A stretch of DNA of 64,000 nt, taken from assembly GCF_020379485.1 (NCBI RefSeq), contig NC_063442.1:9759509-9823508 (forward strand), in the 5' to 3' direction. Made by a program: the position numbers and the translations under genes. This document shows, piece after piece, positions 46,163-57,859 of this stretch; the stretch's first letter is position 1; every line of letters begins with the position of its first letter. The stretch is from Brassica napus. Lineage: Eukaryota > Streptophyta > Magnoliopsida > Brassicales > Brassicaceae. The notes below the pieces were generated by a model that ran no database searches, was not told where the DNA came from, and worked only from the letters and a program-made list of their open reading frames with translations.

Positions 46163-47599
46163 ATAAAGCATATATAGAGGCGGATCAGGAGATCCCTTGG
46201 ACAATCTCATTGCTCCCACAGGAAGTTCATTTTCTAAGAACTCAAGGACAAGGTCTTCAAATGTATGCTATTCAAACAATACTTCTCTCTAAATTTTGAC
46301 ATACTTTCTTTGGTTTCATCCACTTTCCTGATTTTTGCAAGCGATCATAAGAATGTCTATGTAAAAGCCTAAAAGGTGTAGAATAATATATCTTCATCGA
46401 AAAAGTAAGAACATATCTGGTCAATACCATATTTCTATTCTCACAACTTCATAGAGCTAAAAAAAGAAATATACGAGCAGATTTGGGCTGCAAGAATCTT
46501 TTAATTAGCTTTTGATTACTTTTCTTAAAATAATTACAATTTGAACTTGTTTACATTTTGTTTTAAAATTTCTTTTTATAAACAATTAATTTTAAAGACA
46601 AAGTTGTTGTACAAATAGGTATCCATGTCAGCAAAATTATATAATATTAATTTTTAAAGACAGTATATGTACAAATGGATATCCACATCAGCAAAATTAT
46701 GTAATATGACATTTACGTTATCAAAATTAGCTTATGTAACATTAACGTTAGATAATTAGTTGATGTATGATTTGAAATTTTTCGAAATGTGAGTATTTAT
46801 TTGCATGATATTTGATCTATAAATTGAACATGTCACTATACTTTGTGCATGATTTTGTTGTTTTATGTGAAATTTAGGTGGTTTTCATCTGATAGACTCT
46901 CTTCAATCTTATAGAATATCACATAGGTATGTTACATAAAAAAAGAAAGGATACCATAAAAATTGCATTCATATGAAATCTTCCAAGAGCAAGCATGACA
47001 GCTATTATGGTGGTTGTGTGGCCCAAATGGCTTTGAAACCCATGTAGCTCCGGGGGTGGATGTGGTGGGTGAAGTCCCGAGCGATTGTGTTCCAAAAAAA
47101 AAAAAAGAAGTCCCGAGGGATGATGAAGTGGTCTTGTTGGTGGTTGATGAATAGGAGGAGGATGAAGCATTTTGATTTTGAAATTTGTTATTGCGATATG
47201 TGTTGTATACTTTGTTTATATACCATCAAGGTTAAAAATCATTGTTACCTACAAGTCTTTGTAATCTTAGCTAATCTAATTAGTAAGTTGTTTAGTAGAA
47301 CGAAATTGTAGTTATCTTTAGAGAGAGATTGCACACTTATGCTGTTATGCATGTAGAGAGAGAGAGATTTATAAATGCATGTATTTGCTTCAATAGCTAA
47401 CTTTATTGTGGAAGAATTACAAGTTATGCATACATAGAGAGGGATTTGTGATCTACATTTGCTTGAATAGTTGTCTTTTTGTTAGGCAACACTGTTGTTT
47501 AAAGAACTAAAACTGGGGGCTCTCGAACTAAAATGTCATATAAATAATTGGTTCAACCATTTCAGAAACCGAATCGAACCACGATGTAAGAACAAAGAA
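46163..47599. other. Intergenic, with a proline-rich - strand fragment
   Basis: A - strand coding-like stretch at about 46970-47170 includes HPPPIHQPPTRPLHHPSG and GFQSHLGHTTTIIAVMLALG, interrupted by the micro-retroposon at 47071-47121. Family not recognised; likely a decayed gene piece. The rest is AT-rich. Confidence 0.4.
47071..47121 (+). mobile_element. Micro-retroposon: TGTGTTCC plus A13
   Basis: GAAGTCCCGAGCGAT (47071-47085) and GAAGTCCCGAGGGAT (47107-47121) flank 21 bp, TGTGTTCC and 13 A. One mismatch in the duplication. It interrupts the proline-rich - strand fragment. Confidence 0.7.
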
Positions 47600-50500
47600 T
47601 CAATCTTCATTACACATACATTCTTTACATCTTGGATAACGGTAAACGCTGCGTCCCGTTGGTCGAACCAATACATGTTTGGTTTGCCTAACGTTCTTTC
47701 TCACTCTCTGCTCGAACACTTTCCACTCTATAGTATTGTTCTTCAACAGTATGTCCGAGAATCTCCTTTTGTTCGGTCTGATTGTCGGCATCTTCCCTGC
47801 TCCGTAATAAATCCTATAACCCGACACCAGAGACGACAACTGACTCCCTGAATCCGTCATTGCAAAGGCGTCCGACGCAGCACAGGCAATGAAATCAAGA
47901 ACCGCTAGCTACATAACCAGAAATAACCAAAGAAAAAAAATCAATAACCGGAAAATAACCGATAAACCGAAAGTAGTTTACTCTGTTTTTTTTTTTTTTT
48001 TTTTTCCATTTTCACCTGAGAAGAGTGGTTCTTGAAAGGCTCTAGCTCTGTTTCCGAGAGTACATTCTCTTTGGTGACAAGGTTCGGGTAAAGACTCGTT
48101 AAAGCTGCTAACCGTTTCGCCCCACCGTATATATTCGCGCCAGCCACGAACACACGAGTCTTGCGGTTGAAACCGAGACCCGCAAGCATGAGCACAGCTT
48201 CTTCAGGTGATAACGGGCAAAGCCCTTCCGTCCTCAAATCTTCAGGAGACGGCATTCTACAAAAAAAAAACACACCGTAAGAAACCAAACTTGCTATGGT
48301 TAAGACAAGAAGCAAGAGAAAATGGACAAACTTTTTGGTCTTTGTTAGATTGGCCAGCGTAGGGAAATGCTTTTCTCGGTAAGCTGATAGTTCTGTCTTC
48401 TCAGCATCGCCTCCACCGAAGTAACAAAGAGAATGAGCCACCATATCGATTTCGAACCGGAGATGGACTGCTAGATACTTTGAAGCCTTATGGAGAGGAC
48501 CGGCCTTCTTGTCCAATATGAAAGATGCATATTTTGGACCGACAAGATACGGGTCAACGGGTGCTAAATGTGATCCGCTGTCACGTAACCTCCTTACAAG
48601 AATGGCGCCAGTTTCTTGTATCTTTGGAACGAAGTTTAGCGCATGAAAGTTACATCTACACCGCAGCCTCTACAAACAATTTTTTTTTTGATAATTAATG
48701 CATCAAAGATCGATGAGGAACAAAGAAAGTCTTGTTACCTACCTGTAACTGAAATGGTATAGGGTCAAAGGCCAAACGGTTTCCGAATCCAAAGAAGTGG
48801 ACGACTCTGTTCTTGAGAAGGAGAGGGAGAATATGCTTCATGTAGAATCCGGGCTTGGCTTCTTTCATAATATCTATATCCGTAACCTTTAAGGTGACAA
48901 AAGGAAGTATATAAACAAAAAGACTAAGATGAAAACGCTTTTTCGGTATAAAGAACTCACGAGGCTGCCAATGGCCTCAAGGTCTAGGGACTGAAGCTCT
49001 TTTGGTAGGTTCTTTACTATCCGTATATCGGGAGAGAGATACTTTATGAAATGTTCCACCTGGTAGATATCTTCAAACTGACTATAAAGGAATATGAACC
49101 AATCAAGAATGTCAAAAAGAAAGATAGAGAGCGATAGAGATTAGAGGGAGCTTATAATAGTTACCTTGAATCGGTCCAGACATCGCTGAACATAAACTTG
49201 GGAACAACGAGTGTGGCGTTGAGTAACCGAGCAAGAACAACAATGTTACAAACCTGTTTATAAATCCAAAGGTTAGTAAAAGTATTTTTTATAAGGAATG
49301 TGTGACGCAATCACAACAACTTACAGCAACTCTCTGTTGATTGATCCCACCATTTGCAGTTACCATTATATATCCATTCTTCCCATCTAAATATCAAAAT
49401 CAAGAAAATCTTTAAAAATAAATTTAGAAAAAAAAGTGGAGACTAGGGAGAAAGAGTGAGAGAGACCGTTGGGCTTCCAAGAACGTTGATCAGCGCAAGG
49501 CTTCCAAGCCAAAGCTTGGTCCTTTGGTTCTCGCCACAACTCTTTTGGCTCTATTTTGTTTTGTCCCTAACAAGCACAAATGTGATGGTTCAACGTCAAA
49601 ATGTGAATAAGCAACAGTTTCAAAAATATTATTATAAATAAGAAAATACCTCAGCTAAAGCATGAGCAGCAAAAGCCAACAATCTACCATATGTTCCATT
49701 GTATTGCTTCTTTGGTTTCCCCATCTTTTTCTTCGCTACATGCTATCATCAATCACAGTCACATCAACAAGAAACAAGCTTACATCACATGAAACTTACA
49801 TAAACATCAATCCAAAAATACGAATCATATAACATAAGTTTTACCATTATTACCATTTGAAATACCCAAATATCTAGAAATGCAAATTTTCATTCGAATA
49901 TTTATATCAGAAAATATCCAAAACTATCGGGAAAAAAAAAACTGAATCACTCAAAAAACCAAATTATCCAACATTACCGAATATTATTCCAATTATTTTA
50001 TCCACATTATCTATATTTAACAACCCAAAAACGGAGCTAAACCGAACCGAATAAAGCTTGAATATTTTGGTATTGAACCGAAAATCAAAAGAACCGAACC
50101 GAACCGAAATCAGCCCATATTTTATAAATATACTAAAACCGAAATGTACCCAATTGAAGAACCGAATGCCCAGGTGCAATGTAATATTGACAGTTAAAAA
50201 CTAGAGAGTAACAGTTACTAATCAAAATTACAGTTGAACTAATTTACCTGTACCGACGCCGACACTTTAACAGATACCCGTTTTGTACTTGGGCTCAGAT
50301 CCGGGTTTGGTTTCGGATTCGGTTTAGGATTTCGATTCTTTGAGAATCCTCTTCGAAGCCAAGCTCGACCTTCATGGAGCTGAGAGAGCATAAACCAATT
50401 AACAAAAATGAAGAAGCCAACAAGCGCAATTACTCCCACGGCGGTTTTCGCCGTTCTGATTCTCTTCCTCTTCCCTCTCTTAACCGGATTTTTCAGATTC

Positions 50501-50706
50501 CGGTTCGGGTCGCCGTTGATCCAAGACCAAATCGATCCGATGAAATCCGACCCGGTATCCCGGAGCTTCTCCCCGGCTATTTCAGAGAACCGGGTTGGGC
50601 CGAGTCGGGTCGGTGATTGAACCGGAGTAGCTGCTCCTTGGATTCGATCTTGGACTCGAACATCGCAAGTCTCTGGTTTTTCTTCGTCAGGTCTCTCTTG
50701 AGACAT
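47600..50706 (-). CDS. GDP-fucose protein O-fucosyltransferase-like protein (10 exons)
   Basis: Coding exons on the - strand: 50248-50706, 49650-49742, 49467-49566, 49325-49386, 49165-49253, 48961-49081, 48743-48886, 48332-48669, 48016-48256, 47600-47908. All introns are GT-AG and phases agree, giving 1956 nt, 651 aa plus TGA. A cytosolic N-terminus (about 80 aa, basic at 77-85) precedes one membrane anchor at about 88-107, then a Pro-rich stem (NPKPNPKPNP): type II Golgi topology. The luminal domain has VTANGGINQQR and AVHLRFEIDMVAHSLCYFGG, hallmarks of plant O-fucosyltransferase-family proteins, and a late VFVAGANIYGGAKR. I recall At1g62330 as its Arabidopsis counterpart, of nearly equal length and close to STM. 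Fucose acceptor unknown. No disabling change seen. Confidence 0.93.
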
Positions 50707-51122
50707 AGTGAAGAACACAGAGCTCACTCTTTCTATCTAACGAAGGGGAAAGATCTAAGTCGAATCTAACGTAGCTTAAGTGAAGAAAGAGAGAGAGTGT
50801 TTGTTTGAATTTCAGTGAGGATCATTATTGGCTTTTGTCCGAACGTAATATTGTAATAATGGTTATAATCTTTGAGATTGACGCTGGTATTAATTAATTT
50901 AAGGTCCCTGTCCTTTTAAATTACTTTATATTTACCCTTATTATTTTATTTGATATGCACAACAACCTTATGCGTTATGTCCTTTTGTGTTTCTAATTTT
51001 GTTAAAAAATGACCCGTTATTATTCATTTTCAAAATCAGTTATTGAAGTCTAATTTATCTTGATTATATTAATTATCAACAAAATATATTGCGTGAAATG
51101 TAAAGTTGGATTAGCTCCTACC
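50707..51122. other. 5' flank of the O-fucosyltransferase gene
   Basis: Probable leader and promoter of the - strand gene: a GA/CT-rich patch at 50785-50805 and AT-rich DNA beyond. No other gene. Confidence 0.4.
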
Positions 51123-51172
51123 AACTAGGTTTATAATAAAATTTGTACCAAAAAAAACTAGGTTTATAATAA
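51123..51172 (+). mobile_element. Micro-retroposon: AATTTGTACC plus A-tail in a 17-bp duplication
   Basis: AACTAGGTTTATAATAA at 51123-51139 and 51156-51172 is perfect and flanks 16 bp, AATTTGTACC plus A6. Confidence 0.75.
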
Positions 51173-51182
51173 GTTTTCTTTA

Positions 51183-51443
51183 CAGCATCTCCAACCCACC
51201 TTTATTTATACCTCTATAATAGCATTTAGAGGCAAAATCACTCCAACTCATCTCTATTTTTGCCTCTAAAATAGAGATTGCTATTTTTTTCTCTATTTAT
51301 AGGGGAAGAAATAGCATTCCTCTATATTTTGCTCTATATATAGAGATCTCTATTTTAGAGAAATACATTGGAGTAAAACCCATCTCTATTATAGAGTTCC
51401 TCTATTTTAGAGGTAAAAATAGAGAAATACATTGGAGATGGTC
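51183..51443. mobile_element. MITE, second subfamily (261 bp)
   Basis: Ends CAGCATCTCCAA and TTGGAGATGGTC with TTA duplications at 51180-51182 and 51444-51446. The interior has CTCTATTTTAGAGG-type motifs instead of TACTCTATTTT, so it is a related but distinct subfamily. Confidence 0.85.
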
Positions 51444-52626
51444 TTATTACTACCATATACAACTTGATGAAAGTTATATCAGTTTAACCAGCTAGATATA
51501 TAATAATAAAATTTCATTTTTGTTATCTAAATCTACTATTCTATATAGATATTGCAATTTTCTGGAGGATGCACTCCTATCGACTCTTTGTGATTTATGT
51601 TTTTAAATTTATATTCACATTTTAATTAAAAAAATCAACATAAACATTCAAATTACACATAAACAAAGATAAAAGGTTGTAAATAAGTTTCACTGCAAAC
51701 AAAAATAGTCTAAATACCTCTTTATATATTTTAGCAATCTCTTAAAAATACATACAATGTTTATGATAGAAAAGCGCACTTTTTACATTTATTTAGAAAA
51801 ACACACTATTTCACATTTAGTTAAATTCCTATTATTAATAGATATGTTTGCTCTATAGGTGTTCAAGCTTATATACACTATGTAACCCAACAGATTTCCT
51901 ACAAAAAGTAGAAAACATGATGAAGGTAATCTCTTTGCAAAATGCTCTAACAACTAAGATCAAACTGATTAATACCAGAGCACTGTCAGATGAATGTTTA
52001 GCAAGTTAAGGATCCATGAAAGATATCTTTCAACTGCTCTTACAACTTATTTTCCATTTCTTCTATTTTTTATTGTTTTGAACAGGTTCCTTCAAAAGAA
52101 TTGATTTGTTTGAAGTATTAGCTGGTGAACATAGTAGAAATCCTCCAAAAAAATAAATGGGTGGCTGTGCGTTTCTCCCCAGAGAAACCTCAGCAACAAG
52201 CTTCATCAGACGACGCATAAAGATGGTGGCAGATCTGGCAAATGCTGGTCCAATATCTCCGCTTTGATGCACGATGATCCTATCAAAGGCGAGCATTAAG
52301 GATTTTGCAGTGAGTTAATACGTTCATCTTGGTTCAGAAAAGCTGCATCCAATATGATGTGCAAGAAAGTGGAAATCTCTACTGCTAGCTTCCATTTGAC
52401 ACAACTTCAATGCAATTGCAGTCAAATCGATGAATCTTCTTAAATTTCATATCGTAAATGAAATCAATAACTTCAGTGAATCAGATTAGAGTTTTCGAGA
52501 ATTCATCATGTAGTTTGCTTTATTGACCATAATTTTTAAAATATGTAGATTACCCATATTTTGCATTGTATCGTTATAGCATTTTTGATTAGTTTCTCTG
52601 AATATTTTAATTGTAGTTGACTAATA
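51444..52626 (-). pseudogene. Unrecognised gene fragment in intergenic DNA
   Basis: On the - strand, 52060-52450 shows coding-like stretches in two frames: FIDLTAIALKLCQMEASSRD and FHFLAHHIGCSFSEPR near 52330-52440, then MLAFDRIIVHQSGDIGPAF and FMRRLMKLVAEVSLGRN at 52160-52296. They look like consecutive exons or frameshifted parts of one gene. Family not recognised. The rest of the interval is AT-rich. Confidence 0.4.
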
Positions 52627-53292
52627 TCTAATCTATTAAAATAGGAGTACAAAATTAGATTATCCCTTAGTTTTCCACTATATTTACAATGGCATGCCAC
52701 TGAAGTTATTAATTAACCTATCTTTTAGGATTTTTGTCTTTTCTCTTCAATTAATGTATTTCCAAAATCAAATTCTAACTAAAAAATCATGGCAACAATA
52801 ATTAATAAACCTAACTTTTAATATTTTTTGTCTTTTCCTTTTTATTATACATATGTGTATTTGAAAATAATTAATTCCATATATACATTTCGTAATTACA
52901 TACATTATACGGTAATTATTTTACTAATTCCACATATACATAATAAATAGTATACAACAATTTCATTATACATAATCATAAAATTTTGATCCATAAAAAC
53001 AGTTTATACAATAATTTTATTATATATAATCATAAAATTTTGATCCATAAAAAATAAAAATACATTTGTGTGATTTTACAGGTCGTATTCTAAATAAATG
53101 GATGATATAATTAAGGGTTTACATGATAAAATAAAACTACTCAATATAAACTATAAAATTATTGTGTTTATAAATGTCATATTAAAAAAAAATTAAACGG
53201 GTAAATTTTAAAATATATATTATCACTTCTACAAATAAATATTCATTTATCAAAAAACTAACACCTGCGCGGGTGCGCGGGTCAAGCTCTAG
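52627..53292 (+). mobile_element. Helitron, first copy of a head-to-tail pair
   Basis: 666 bp from TCTAATCTATTAAAATAGGA (A flank at 52626) to GGTCAAGCTCTAG. The hairpin around ACCTGCGCGGGTGCGCGGGT lies at 53264-53283. No coding capacity. Confidence 0.93.
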
Positions 53293-53974
53293 TCTAATCT
53301 ATTAAAAGAGGAGTACAAAATTAGATTATCCCTTAGTTTTCCACTATATTTACAATAGCATGCCACTGAAGTTATTAATTAACCTATTTTTTAGGATTTT
53401 TGTCTTTTCTCTTCAATTAATGTATTTCCAAAATCAAATTCTAACTAAAAAATCATGGCAACATTTATATATAAACCTAAATTTTAATATTAATTGTCTT
53501 TTCTTTTTTTTATTATACATTATTATTATAGATACGTGTGTTTGAAAATAATTAATTCCATATATACATTTCATAATTACATACATTATACGGTAATTAT
53601 TTTACTAATTCCACATATACATAGTAAATAGTATACAAAAATTTTATTATACATAATCATAAAATTGTGATCCATAAAAATAGTTTATACAACAATTTTA
53701 TTATATATAATCATAAAATTTTGATCCATAAAAAATAAAAATACATTTATGTGACTTTACAGGTCATATTCTAAATAAATAGATGATATAACTAAGGGTT
53801 TACATGATAAAATAAAACTACTCAATATAAACTATAGAATTATTGTGTTTAGAAATGTCATATTAAAAATAAATTAAACGGGTAACTTTTAAAATATATA
53901 TTATCACTTATACAAATAAATATTTATTTATAAAAAAAACTAACACCTGCGCGGATGCGCGGGTCAAGCTCTAG
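53293..53974 (+). mobile_element. Helitron, second copy directly joined to the first
   Basis: 682 bp starting TCTAATCTATTAAAAGAGGA at the base after the first copy's CTAG and ending GGTCAAGCTCTAG before T (53975). The copies share most sequence; the second has an extra TTATTATA-containing stretch near 53510-53530. Confidence 0.93.
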
Positions 53975-53975
53975 T

Positions 53976-54203
53976 AATGTGTTAAAACATAAGACAATAG
54001 TGTTGATTAAAATCTTAATTTTTAATGAGTAAGAAAATTCATTAATATCTTCTGATTAATTAAGAAACTTTTTCAAACTCAAATTATTTTGATAATACGA
54101 TATTTTACACAAGTGAATTACTATTACCAGCAGTTATTTCAAAATAAAACTTTTGTTGATAAAAATGAAGTGGCTCAGCAGAAAGAAAAGAATTGCAATC
54201 AAC
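53976..54203. other. AT-rich intergenic DNA
   Basis: Nothing recognised. Confidence 0.5.
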
Positions 54204-54212
54204 CAATATTTT

Positions 54213-54406
54213 AGTTTTTTTTTTTTGAATTATACAGAGGTATCCTGACTCCACAGAAGTGATCCAGACTACTCACGTGTTGTCACGTGTCGGTCCTCTG
54301 TCCCTGGCGATGCCGAAATGTTAATTCCCCAGTGGCCGAGATTCGAACCAAAGTGGCGGTACTCACAGCTGTAAGCCCTTTACCACTAGAGCTAGAAGCC
54401 CCGGTT
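54213..54406 (-). mobile_element. tRNA-derived SINE (194 bp)
   Basis: On the - strand: A box TAGCTCTAGTGG, B box GGTTCGAATCTC and a 3' A-run (plus-strand T12 at 54215-54226). A perfect CAATATTTT duplication is present at 54204-54212 and 54407-54415. Complete and well preserved; family not assigned. Confidence 0.88.
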
Positions 54407-54415
54407 CAATATTTT

Positions 54416-55755
54416 TATTTTTGTTAATTAAAAATTAGATGTTTTCTGTCTAAGCCAATGTTTCAGAAATAAAATAATGTTTATTACTAAATTTTTTGCT
54501 ATTTTTCTTTTATTTTTATTAGGTTAGCAATTTATATTAATACTATATTTTATTTTAATATATGTACATATATCTCTAAGTTTTGACATACTCTCGGAAA
54601 TAATTATTTTATCATTTTATTTAATGTTAATTTCCAAAGAGTTACCACAAGTATCAATTTAACTCCTTTTTAATGGCTACATAATATTATTTTTCATTTT
54701 ATTTTGAAAGACTTTTCAGAAAAATTAAATATTATAAGAATACTAAATTAAGATGATGATTTGTATATTTTAATTATTTATTAAATTATGTGAAGATTTT
54801 CAATATTATGTAGCTTCAGCTTTTAAAATCATATATTATTTAAATTCTTATAGATTTTATTCTTCAATAGAAATTAACCTAAACTTTAAAATCATGTGTT
54901 TTAAATTTATATAATTATAACTTTTTATAGTTTTGCATTTTTAAATAAATTATTATTTTTGTTAGTCATTTTATGTTAATTTTTGAAAATTTGTTATATA
55001 TTAAGGCTCTAACTAGTGAGCATTAAAATAAGAATATAAATTAGTAGGAAATGAATAAATATGAACAAAATAAAAGGAATGAAAATGAATATTTTTATTT
55101 TGTTCCATATCAATTTTGATAAGAAATGTTTTTCTTCTATAGTTCCTTAAAATTTAAAAAATGATAAAGAATCAAACGCATCGAAAATTTCCCATAAACG
55201 ATGTGATTTTTTAAGGAATGATTAGGAATTGATTATTCTTCTTAATTCTCTATGTTATTTGGACCCTAAGTTAACTTATATATGATGTTTTTACTTTGTA
55301 AATTTACCATGTTTGATATTGATTTATATTTTCTTTTGAAATAAATGATTTTGGTAATATTGACATTTATAAATATAATATATTAGAAAATATTTTTTCA
55401 TTATATTATTTGTGGTTTTAAATATGATTAGACATCAATGGCTTATACCTCAATTTTCATATAATATATATTAAAAATAATAAATAAAATCGTGATTTAC
55501 CATATTTTTGATGCTTTATGATAATATATCGATATTATAAACCATGTGTTTAAATTTATATAGTTATAATTGTTTGATAGTTTTGCATTTTAAAATAAAT
55601 TATTATTTTTATTTAGTTATTTTATATTAATTTTCGTAAATCTATTATATATTAAGTTAATTTATAGATAATGTTTTTACTTTGATATTGATTTATATTT
55701 TACTTTGAAATAAACTATTTTGGTAATATTGACATTTTGAAAATAACAATTTTAT
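54416..55755. other. AT-rich intergenic DNA
   Basis: Two similar AT-rich stretches (about 54890-55010 and 55540-55660, sharing TTTTGCATTT and ATTTTTATTTAGTTATTTTAT-like blocks) suggest an old duplication. No gene. Confidence 0.4.
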
Positions 55756-55779
55756 TTGTTATATCTTTTTTTTTTGACA

Positions 55780-56049
55780 TTATTATTGGTAGTCATGGAC
55801 GGAAAGATATACGTAATCGGAGGTTGCGAAATGAAAGCCTTGGATTGGGTCGAAGTGTTTGATCCAAAGGAGGAGATTTGGATACCACAACCCGAAGAGC
55901 ATCATTGGGACTTACCTTATGCAAGTGGAGAGTTTACGTCGTATATTGTGATGAAGGAGAAGATTCATATGTCGGGTAGTGACAAGTTCTTAACTGTGTT
56001 TTATCCTTTTGAATCTTATCAAATGCAAAATCCTGGAAGTGGTTTGTGA
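55780..56049 (+). pseudogene. F-box/kelch-repeat gene fragment
   Basis: VVMDGKIYVIGGCEMKALDW followed by VEVFDPKEEIWIPQPEE is a kelch motif of the Arabidopsis F-box/kelch type; a further half-motif (IVMKEKIHMSG) follows. There is no F-box and only one complete kelch unit, and the frame ends at 56049. The N-terminal part is absent upstream, where DNA is AT-rich. Clearly a truncated relic of a substrate-adaptor gene. Confidence 0.7.
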
Positions 56050-57084
56050 TAATCAAAGTTTGACCAGAATCTCGGAATAAAATCATGGAAGACTTAAGTC
56101 GTCCAGGTAAAAATAAATATTTAAGTTTTATTTTTCAATTGCAAAAATAATCCGAAACGGTTTACATGGAAGTTATCTAACAAAATTAAATATTGAAGTT
56201 TTATTTTTCTATAAACGACTTCCCTGTAAATTGGGACTTCCGGTTTTCTAAAAATATCCAGTCAAATGTAAAATTAACATGTTTATCCTAGGCGACTTAG
56301 ATGAAAGTCGTCTCTAGGATTTTTGATTTTTTTTTTTAAAATAAAGAAAACCGGAAGACCTCCAGATAAGTCGTTTCAAAAAGACACACATAAAGTCAAT
56401 TGCAAAACTAACATATGCATTGAGAAGACTTCTACGTCCAGAAGACTCGTGTGTAAGTCTTCTACATCGAGAAGACTTAACGTAAGTCTTCTAACAGATA
56501 TATCTGTAAAAAAATTGATTTCATACCTTAAATTCGTGAGATAACTTCCTTAGCACACATAAGTATTCTCCAAGCACCCAAAATCTCAAACGAAAGCAAG
56601 AATCGTGAGCTTGAATAGATCTATGAACTTTAAAAAATTTAGAATAAAAATATTGGTTTTTTGATAAATATAGAGAGAAAGTGAAAGATATATTGTTTTT
56701 AGTTCATAAGAAATGAGATAGAAGGAGACAAAATCGATTTTAGGTGTATTAAGAGCTTCAAATTGGTTGTTCATGGTGGTTGGTGTATTGATGGCAATAG
56801 CAATATTGTAAATAGTTGATGAAGATGAAGATGATAGAGTAGAATGCTCATTTTTGGAAAAAAAAAAGTAATTTCATTTTCGTGAATATTTCAAACTTTT
56901 GGGGTGAATATGGAAAGTCAAAATACAAAAAAAAACATATGTTAGTTTTGTGTTTGATTTTGAGTTTTGAATAATATCTGCAAAAAAGCCCTATATTAAT
57001 ATCATAAAAGACAAGATTCGAAAATATTTTCAATACAACTTAAACAAAGAAATTCAATTTTTTGAGTAGAGACAAGATTCGAAA
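56050..57084. other. Repeat-like DNA rich in GAAGACTT/AAGTCTTC
   Basis: Sense and antisense GAAGACTT motifs cluster at 56423-56495, with further variants near 56080, 56205 and 56295-56375. Such clusters look like subterminal repeats of a DNA transposon, but no ends were found. AGACAAGATTCGAAA occurs twice (57009-57023, 57070-57084), just before the LINE coding sequence. Confidence 0.4.
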
Positions 57085-57494
57085 TCCCCAACCAGTCCAA
57101 AAGACTTTAGGCCCATCAGCCTTTGCAATGTTGCTTATAAACTCATATCTAAGATGCTAGCTGATCACCTTAAACCATGGCTCAAGTTTATTATTTCAGA
57201 CAATCAAAAAGCTTTTGTCCCCGATAGATTAATCACATATAATATACTTATAGCTCACGAACTTCTCCACTATTTAAACACCAAAAACCTTTCACAACCA
57301 TACATGGCTCTAAAGCTGGACATTAGTAAAGCTTTTGATAAAGTAGAGTGGAGATTTGTAGAGGCTATTATGAAGAAACTAGGCTTTGCAGATAAATAGT
57401 GCAAGTGGATAATGAAATATATAGCTAGTGTCTCTTATTCGATTTTAATAAACGGGAATCCAGTAAGACCCATCCATCCAAAGAGAGGCATTAG

Positions 57495-57805
57495 ACCATC
57501 TCCAATGCTACACTATAATTTTCTCTATATTTCACTCTAAAATAGAGTAACTCTATTATAGAGGTAGATTTACTCCAATGGTTCACTCTATTATAGAGTA
57601 ACTCTATAATAGAGTGAAATATAGAGTATTCTTGTTTTTTCACTCTATATTTGGAGTAAAAAAATAAGATTACTCTATATTTCACTCTACTATAGAGTAA
57701 CTCTATTATAGAGTGAACCATTGGAGCAAATTCAACTCTATAATAGAGTTACTTTATTTAAGTGTAAATTATAGAGGAAAAAATAGAGTCTCCTTGGAGA
57801 TGCTC
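57495..57805. mobile_element. MITE inserted in the LINE reverse transcriptase
   Basis: 311 bp, ends GACCATCTCCAATG and CTTGGAGATGCTC, TTA duplications at 57492-57494 and 57806-57808. It lies inside the conserved RGIRQGDPLSP-type motif of the RT. Confidence 0.92.
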
Positions 57806-57835
57806 TTAGAAAAGGTGATCTTATATCAGGATCAC

Positions 57836-57859
57836 CATATATATATATATATATATATC
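57836..57859. repeat. (TA)n microsatellite
   Basis: About 24 bp of TA within the LINE; it expands coding sequence into IYIYIYI and is probably post-insertional. Confidence 0.95.

Noticed and set aside
57009..57084. AGACAAGATTCGAAA repeat as a LINE target duplication
   Set aside because: Both copies are 5' of the LINE; the sequence after the A-tail (GATTTAAACAATAG) matches only weakly, so the LINE duplication remains undetermined.
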